Source of the DNA: an uncultured Pirellulaceae bacterium | Lineage (GTDB): Bacteria > Planctomycetota > Planctomycetia > Pirellulales > Pirellulaceae | Direction: 5' to 3' | Length of the DNA stretch: 11,140 bases | NCBI GenBank assembly: GCA_947259675.1 | Contig: CAMYNE010000073.1 | Coordinates: 1-11,140 of the forward strand | Shown: positions 6,409-11,140 of the stretch, piece by piece | Position numbering within the stretch: position 1 is the first letter of the stretch | Layout of the letters: each line of letters starts with the position of its first letter | The notes under the pieces: generated by a model | Seen by the model: only the letters and a program-made list of their open reading frames with translations | Database searches by the model: none | Told to the model about the DNA's origin: nothing | Translations under genes and position numbers: made by a program

Positions 6409-7929
6409 ATGTCGCGATATGTTTCATTTGGCGTCTTGCTGGCTGTAATCGCCATCCTATGCATCCTGTTTTACAAGATCCTCGCCGGATTCCTCGTGCC
6501 CTTGTTCCTGGCGGCACTGTTGGTCGTGATTTTCCGGCCACTCCATGCCTGGGTGGTCGAACGTTGCAAGGGTCGTGAGAAGATCGCAGCCCTGTTGACC
6601 ACGCTGGCGATCCTGTTGGTGGTTTTGATTCCGATCGCAATCCTGACCAGTTTGGCGGTCATCGAAGGCAAACAGGCCGCGGAAAGCTTCAACTCGGGTG
6701 CTATTGTCCTGGAAATCAAAAAACTGCGAAAAAGCCTGGGCCTGTTTTCGGAGGAAGCCCGTCAGATTCATGAAATCGATGACCGTTTCGACGACTTACG
6801 TGAACATTGGGGTAGCAAAGACCTTGAGTTACACCAGGAGATTTGGTTCGAAATCAGGCAATACTCAGAACGGCTGGAAAAGCAGGTTAAAAAGCAGCTT
6901 AAAGATCAAAATGGAATGCCGACCAAGCTTGGAATTTCATGGAAGAAGTTCAACGATCGCCAGGTAGAAGTTGACGAAGAAGTTGACGAAGAAATTGACG
7001 AAGAAGTTGAAGAAGAGGTTGGAGATAGCCAAGAAAAAATTGACCTCGACGAACTTCGAACGGAGATCATCGAGATGAGTGAAGTCGACGATAATGATCC
7101 GGATATATTCGCAAAACTGGCCATCTACCATGACGGGATCGATAAAATCGAGATCCACTTTACCGACTTCAAAGACCAACTTTTTGGTGGTCGCATTCTG
7201 GCTAACATAAAACAGCTTGCCAATCCAACCGAAAAAGAAGAGGCCGCTTACGGCGAGTCAATTGTCGATTTTTTTCGAAGTAAACTGTTCAGCTTCGGTG
7301 AGGCGACCACCGCTTTCACCTTCAACTTGATCTTCGGCGCAGCGATCATGATCATTTCGCTGTACTTTTTTCTCCTTGATGGTCCGTCGATGATTCTTAC
7401 GATTCAACACCTCTCCCCGCTGGACGACGAACATGAAAGCGAACTGGTAAAAGAATTTGGACTGGTCAGTCGAGCGGTTGTCGTGGCCACGTTACTGTCG
7501 GCGGTGGTGCAAGGATTGCTTGCCGGAATTGGCTATTATTTTTGCGGGTTCGATTCAGTGATGCTATTGATGCTGATCACAACCGCGATGGCGCTGGTTC
7601 CGTTTTTTGGAGCGGCATCAGTGTGGATTCCTGCCAGTCTGTACCTGTTCTTTATCGACAACAATGTTCCCGCGGCCATCGGATTGGCGATTTATGGCGC
7701 AGCGATTATTTCAATGGCCGACAACGTCATCAAGCCCTTTATTTTGCATGGCCAATCGAACATTCATCCGTTGTTAGCCTTACTGAGCATTCTCGGCGGT
7801 ATCGCCGCACTGGGCCCAATTGGATTGCTGGTTGGTCCGATGGTGGTCGCCTTCCTGCAAACCTTGTTAAAGATTCTTCACAGCGAACTAACCTCAATGG
7901 AAAACAGTTCAGAAGAGGCAACCGAGTAG
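6409..7929 (+). CDS. AI-2E/PerM family membrane protein with enlarged acidic central region
   Basis: A 506-residue membrane protein of the AI-2E transporter (PerM/UPF0118) family, whose members include E. coli TqsA and a sodium/proton antiporter; substrate cannot be read from sequence. N-terminal membrane segments lie at about 6-27, 27-43 and 60-84. The C-terminal half (about 303-490) has the family pattern: FFLLDGPSM, then SAVVQGLLAGIGY, ALVPFFGAASVWIPA, the DNVIKPFIL stretch and ALGPIGLLVGPM. Between these the soluble region spans about 85-300, much longer than in usual members of 340-370 residues, and includes an acidic repeat at 187-204 and predicted charged helices. The C-terminus is Glu-rich. 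It begins 45 nt after the peptidase stop, with only a weak GAG-type ribosome site, and ends 73 nt before the convergent WD40 gene. Confidence 0.85.
   Translation: MSRYVSFGVLLAVIAILCILFYKILAGFLVPLFLAALLVVIFRPLHAWVVERCKGREKIAALLTTLAILLVVLIPIAILTSLAVIEGKQAAESFNSGAIVLEIKKLRKSLGLFSEEARQIHEIDDRFDDLREHWGSKDLELHQEIWFEIRQYSERLEKQVKKQLKDQNGMPTKLGISWKKFNDRQVEVDEEVDEEIDEEVEEEVGDSQEKIDLDELRTEIIEMSEVDDNDPDIFAKLAIYHDGIDKIEIHFTDFKDQLFGGRILANIKQLANPTEKEEAAYGESIVDFFRSKLFSFGEATTAFTFNLIFGAAIMIISLYFFLLDGPSMILTIQHLSPLDDEHESELVKEFGLVSRAVVVATLLSAVVQGLLAGIGYYFCGFDSVMLLMLITTAMALVPFFGAASVWIPASLYLFFIDNNVPAAIGLAIYGAAIISMADNVIKPFILHGQSNIHPLLALLSILGGIAALGPIGLLVGPMVVAFLQTLLKILHSELTSMENSSEEATE
6967..7020 (+). repeat. In-frame 12-nt tandem repeat coding for an acidic tract
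   Basis: Four and a half copies of GAAGTTGACGAA in a row (6967-6978, 6979-6990, then two copies with one or two changes, then GAGGTT). Because the unit is 12 nt, copy-number change keeps the frame and adds or removes four residues (E-V/I-D/E-E). It encodes residues 187-204 of the AI-2E-type protein. Confidence 0.9.
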
Positions 7930-8002
7930 GATTTTTTGATGTGAAGGTCTTCGCAGCAATTGCCACTTTTCGGTTGCCACCATCGAACCTCTGGCCTGGG
8001 AT

Positions 8003-9178
8003 CTAATCGATCAGCTTCTTCTTCTGTTTCATTCCGTAGGTGGCGATAAACCACAGCAACCACGAGAACCCGGCAAAGAACGGGAGCAACCAGTGAACGC
8101 GCCAATCCAGGTTGAAAGAGTGTGTCGAAAGCAGATCGAATGTCTTAGTATCCCAAACTCGAATCGTGCCGTCGTTGTCTCCTGTCGCAAAACGCGTACT
8201 ATCTGGCGAAAATGCAAACGCAGTGACAAATTTGTCTGCATTTGAAATCGCTTTAATGCTCATCTTATCGCTGAAAAACCGGATGACGTCCCGATGGATG
8301 GCCGCCATTAACTGTCCGTCAGGGGAGTAAAGAATCGTTGATCCGACCTCCAAACGACGCGACATCAAGATCCGAGGAATTTTTCCGTCGAAATTCACGA
8401 AACAGATTTGCAGGACCGTGGCGACGGCCAATTCTTGTTCATTTGGATTACGACTGGCCCCGTAAATAGGTCGAGGCTCCCGAAGCCCTCCCAGAACTCG
8501 CAGATCAATAAAAGGACCCAGTGAAAGATTTTGTGAGTCCATATAGAAAGGTTCGCCAAGCGGCAGTTTTACCTCGAGTTGATCGGAATCGAGACGGTAT
8601 CGATGAATCTCAAACTCTTCGTCTTCAACAATAATGGACAGCCCGTCCGGCGGAATGACGAACCACCCTGGAGTCAGCTTTTTATTAGCTCGTTTGCGGC
8701 GCGGAGTGATCAAGAACTTGGTGGTTCCTGAGTCAATATCATAAGTTTCAATCGCGTCATTTTCGAAATTGAAATAAGCCAACCGATTCGTCGAGGCAAA
8801 GAACTGGATCGGCGAAAACGGCAGTAAACCCGCTTCTTCGTCATCGTAGTTCGGTCGCTGGCCGAGAATTCTCGACCATTCCAGATAATCAATTTCAGCG
8901 TCGACGGGAACAAGTTCTGAATGAATGACCGTTTTCTTGTCGCTCTCGAGATCAATCAAATTCACGCGGCGTGAGAAATTAGACAGTTTTTTCCTGTATT
9001 CTTCGTCGTAATTCCATAGCGCATGGTTCATCGCCACGCCAAGATGTTTTCCGTCCGGCGAGAAATCCAGAGATACAACCTTTGATTCCAGTGTTCCAAA
9101 TTGCTCGGAACGCGTGAACAAAAAAGCGATTCCGATCAACGATAGAAGCAAAAAGACTCGATTGATCCAAATTATCAT
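8003..9178 (-). CDS. WD40-repeat protein anchored by a membrane helix at each end
   Basis: A 391-residue protein. It begins with a likely uncleaved membrane helix (about 7-23) and ends with a second one (about 363-383) followed by MKQKKKLID. Lysines after the last helix suggest both ends are cytoplasmic and the middle is exported. The middle has beta-propeller signatures: KVVSLDFSPDGKHLGVAMN near 33-51, a YSPDGQLMAAIHRD turn, and a canonical WD repeat, FAFSPDSTRFATGDNDGTI followed by RVWD (about 320-342). The central part (about 80-250) is poorly conserved in appearance, with few WD dipeptides. No catalytic motif is visible; such propellers usually act as binding platforms. It is convergent with the AI-2E-type gene and divergent from the aminotransferase. 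No clear ribosome binding site precedes the ATG. It appears intact; specific role unknown. Confidence 0.8.
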   Translation of the reverse strand: MIIWINRVFLLLSLIGIAFLFTRSEQFGTLESKVVSLDFSPDGKHLGVAMNHALWNYDEEYRKKLSNFSRRVNLIDLESDKKTVIHSELVPVDAEIDYLEWSRILGQRPNYDDEEAGLLPFSPIQFFASTNRLAYFNFENDAIETYDIDSGTTKFLITPRRKRANKKLTPGWFVIPPDGLSIIVEDEEFEIHRYRLDSDQLEVKLPLGEPFYMDSQNLSLGPFIDLRVLGGLREPRPIYGASRNPNEQELAVATVLQICFVNFDGKIPRILMSRRLEVGSTILYSPDGQLMAAIHRDVIRFFSDKMSIKAISNADKFVTAFAFSPDSTRFATGDNDGTIRVWDTKTFDLLSTHSFNLDWRVHWLLPFFAGFSWLLWFIATYGMKQKKKLID

Positions 9179-9318
9179 TTTGTTCGCTTAAAGAAATCGG
9201 ACTCACCGTGTACGATTTTAGGATTAAATGGCAAGGATCGCTACTTGCTCACTGGGCAATTACCGCCAATCGTCTGTACGGCCCCTAACATCTATCAACC
9301 ATCCTGGCGCACAAAGCT

Positions 9319-10512
9319 ATGAAAATGACAGCTTCCTCCATGCTAAACTACTTTCCACCGATGGGAATCTATGAAGTTTTGTTTAGTTTTCTTGATTCGT
9401 GCGGCACTTACATGGGTAATCCAGGCACGCATCCATGGGCTCAGGGATTTCCGCTGACACACCAACTACCGGGAGGGCCGGAGCTACCTGGAAGCATTGA
9501 ATTTGGCGCGGCCGATCTCAAATATCCACCTGCCGCTGGGATCGACGCCTTGTTGGAGGCGATTCGCGACTACTACAACTATTTCTATGCTGCCAATATC
9601 ACGACCGACAACATTGCAATTTTTGCAGGAGGTCGACCTGCGATTTTTGCGACCGTTTCATTCCTGCAACGCGACATCAATATCTTAATCGAAGAAACTG
9701 AATACACACCCTATTTCGACCTGCTCCGATTGCTGGATCGACAACCTACGCTAATTCCCAGCAATGAATCAAACCGGTTTCGGCCTCAACTGTCTGATTA
9801 CCAGCAGTCGGCCATTGGCCCCAGGTCATTTGTCATCAAAAGCAACCCGTGCAATCCAACTGGCGTGACCTGGAGCGGTGAGCAACTCAAGTCACTGGTC
9901 GAATTCTGCTCGACGGATGATCACGGAGCGATTTTGGATGAAGCCTATGAGTTTTTTCATGAGCCTGGTCCTGTCAGCGCAATGACGTACATTGAAGACA
10001 TTGACGCGACCAACCTGTTCGTGATTGGTGCGGCTACGAAGGGTCTGCAAGTTCCCGGCATGCGAACCGGATGGGTTATCGCCGCTAAGCAGAATATTGA
10101 GATTTTCAGAAACTACTCATCGATTGGAATGGGTGGAGTAGCTCGACCATCTCAGCTTTACGTCGCAAATCTTTTGCAGAGAGAGCGTGTTACTCACGCA
10201 CGAAAAACGGTGTGTTCATTTTACGCGGAGCAAAGAGCTCGTTACGCGACCGCTTTCAGCGAATTAGGAATCGAGCTATTTACGGGCAATGGAGGCTTTT
10301 ATCACTGGTGCCGGTTACCGGGCGATTTGACGGCTCGTGAATTAAACGAACGGCTGTTCGAACATAAAGCAGCAATTTTGCCGGGAACGCTTTGCGATAT
10401 GAATCGACGTGGCGACACTGGGCCTCACGGCAACTACATGCGTTTCTCATTTGGGCCCCTGGAGCCCGAATCGTTCGATGAAAACATCACGATTTTGAAA
10501 TCGTGTCTGTAG
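9319..10512 (+). CDS. PLP-dependent class I/II aminotransferase, substrate unknown
   Basis: A 397-residue fold-type I PLP enzyme of normal length. Visible active-site elements are SNPCNPTG (175-182, with Asn179), ILDEAYEFF with Asp207 (pyridine nitrogen) and Tyr210, the Schiff-base Lys241 in GAATKGLQVPG, Arg249 in PGMRTGW (phosphate side) and Arg375 in YMRFSFG, the expected carboxylate-binding arginine. The N-terminal part (GNPGTHPWAQGFPLT, KYPPAAGIDALLEAI) fits aminotransferases that bind the amino-acid substrate there. I cannot assign a substrate; neighbours give no pathway. The start is uncertain: ATGs at 9319, 9325 and 9340 are all in frame and none has a good ribosome binding site. The 140-nt spacer shared with the divergent WD40 gene has no strong promoter. 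Ends with TAG; followed by a likely terminator. Confidence 0.88.
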   Translation: MKMTASSMLNYFPPMGIYEVLFSFLDSCGTYMGNPGTHPWAQGFPLTHQLPGGPELPGSIEFGAADLKYPPAAGIDALLEAIRDYYNYFYAANITTDNIAIFAGGRPAIFATVSFLQRDINILIEETEYTPYFDLLRLLDRQPTLIPSNESNRFRPQLSDYQQSAIGPRSFVIKSNPCNPTGVTWSGEQLKSLVEFCSTDDHGAILDEAYEFFHEPGPVSAMTYIEDIDATNLFVIGAATKGLQVPGMRTGWVIAAKQNIEIFRNYSSIGMGGVARPSQLYVANLLQRERVTHARKTVCSFYAEQRARYATAFSELGIELFTGNGGFYHWCRLPGDLTARELNERLFEHKAAILPGTLCDMNRRGDTGPHGNYMRFSFGPLEPESFDENITILKSCL

Positions 10513-10673
10513 CGACAAAAAAGCTGCATTTGATATTTGTAGCGGGTTCTAAAAAACTGATTGGAAATCTGGAAGTTACTTTTGACTCATTCCCAAGTGC
10601 GAAGACAAAAAAGTTCTCGCGGAGCTGCAGGCGAAACGCTGAGTCACAGCGGATTTTCGAAAAGCCAAACACG

Positions 10674-10713
10674 AACGACCGAAAAGCCTTATGGCAGGTC
10701 GTTTTCGTTTTCT
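10674..10713 (+). terminator. Probable rho-independent terminator after the aminotransferase gene
   Basis: AACGACC (10674-10680) pairs with GGTCGTT (10697-10703), with an inner GCC-TTAT-GGC stem, and is followed by a T-rich stretch TTCGTTTTCTT (10703-10713). It lies about 160 nt after the stop, between convergent genes, and could also serve the minus-strand TlpA-like gene, though the T-run on that side is weaker. The rest of the spacer 10513-10750 holds no convincing gene. Confidence 0.55.
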
Positions 10714-10750
10714 TAATCGCGACTCCTAGCGTTGTGGACTGGCCAAAGTT

Positions 10751-11140
10751 CTATCCTTCTTCCTTCATGATCTCTTTTAAGACCACTTCCAGTTCTGCGT
10801 AGGTACGGAAACCGACCAATTCCATGCGAACTTTCCCAGTTGCGTCAATGAACAGAGTCGTTGGATATCCGCGCATGTCAGGAATCTGTTTTTTGAGCTC
10901 TTTGGTGCCAAGGGCGCATCGATAATTCATGTCATGGTCTTCCATAAACTACTGAACGTTCTCAAGCGCTTCGTCGTCGTCCGTACGTTCATAAGCAATC
11001 CCGACAACGTCCAATTTGCCACGATAGTCTTTCTTCAACTTGATGAACGAAGGAATCTCACGACGGCAGGGCGGACACCAAGGTCCCCACAAATCGACAA
11101 TCAAAACCTTGCCTTTGAAATCCGCTTTTTTAATGCTCTC
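10751..11140 (-). pseudogene. TlpA-like thioredoxin-fold protein, interrupted by in-frame TAG; N-terminus beyond right edge
   Basis: The minus strand is one continuous homologous frame from the right edge to TAG at 10753-10751, except for an in-frame TAG at 10951-10949. Before it lie VLIVDLWGPWCPPCRREIPS, with the WCPPC redox centre (11080-11066), and a strand DVVGIAYERTD; after it come MNYRCALGTKE, the cis-proline motif RGYPTTLFID and GKVRMELVGF. This is the TlpA/ResA/AhpC-TSA type of membrane-linked or periplasmic thiol-disulfide oxidoreductase. The text around the break reads LENVQ-stop-FMEDH; related proteins probably have Lys or Gln at that spot, so one base change explains it. Without readthrough, the product would keep WCPPC but lose the cis-Pro half of the fold. 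A downstream ATG at 10945 could start a fragment without the active site. Confidence 0.8.

Noticed and set aside
10503..10802. Open frame of 99 codons on the plus strand after the aminotransferase
   Set aside because: It crosses the likely terminator and runs antisense into the TlpA-like gene; composition and sequence look random.
10949..10951. Genetic code change with TAG read as an amino acid
   Set aside because: TAG is the natural terminator of most genes in the window, including the end of this one, so reassignment does not fit.

Overview
The window looks like an ordinary chromosomal stretch from a planctomycete, most likely a relative of the Pirellulaceae. I base this on the protein families (a halogenase-like flavoprotein, a PD40-propeller/M28 peptidase with a PDZ tail, a membrane-anchored WD40 protein), the medium GC content by eye, the weak ribosome binding sites and the strongly alternating gene orientation. 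This placement is inference from remembered family resemblance; no search was possible. There are no tRNA or rRNA genes, no CRISPR array, no insertion sequence and no phage genes.

Layout from left to right: the start of a miaE-like tRNA hydroxylase on the minus strand, cut by the left edge (1-321); a DUF218/YdcF-ElyC-type membrane protein (+, 458-1381); a flavin-dependent halogenase-like gene broken into two frames (-, 1512-2706); a long gene-free spacer (2707-3151); a secreted peptidase whose signal-peptide exon-like head (3152-3307) and main body (3304-6363) are in different frames; an AI-2E/PerM-type membrane protein (+, 6409-7929) that follows the peptidase by 45 nt; a double-anchored WD40 protein (-, 8003-9178); a PLP-dependent aminotransferase (+, 9319-10512); and a TlpA-like thioredoxin protein (-, 10751 to the right edge) interrupted by an in-frame TAG.

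Apart from the peptidase and AI-2E pair, every neighbour switches strand, so most genes are probably transcribed alone. No shared pathway is evident. Several products (peptidase, WD40 protein, TlpA-like protein, DUF218 protein) belong to the cell envelope or periplasm.

The two most notable points are: (1) three of eight genes are damaged within 11 kb. Two of them seem to have lost a short internal block of a length not divisible by three, and one has a nonsense codon, so either the locus is decaying or the underlying assembly is faulty. (2) The M28 peptidase carries an ExbD/TolR-like periplasmic domain inserted between zinc-ligand segments of its catalytic domain, an unusual architecture. I did not find a convincing new multi-gene system.
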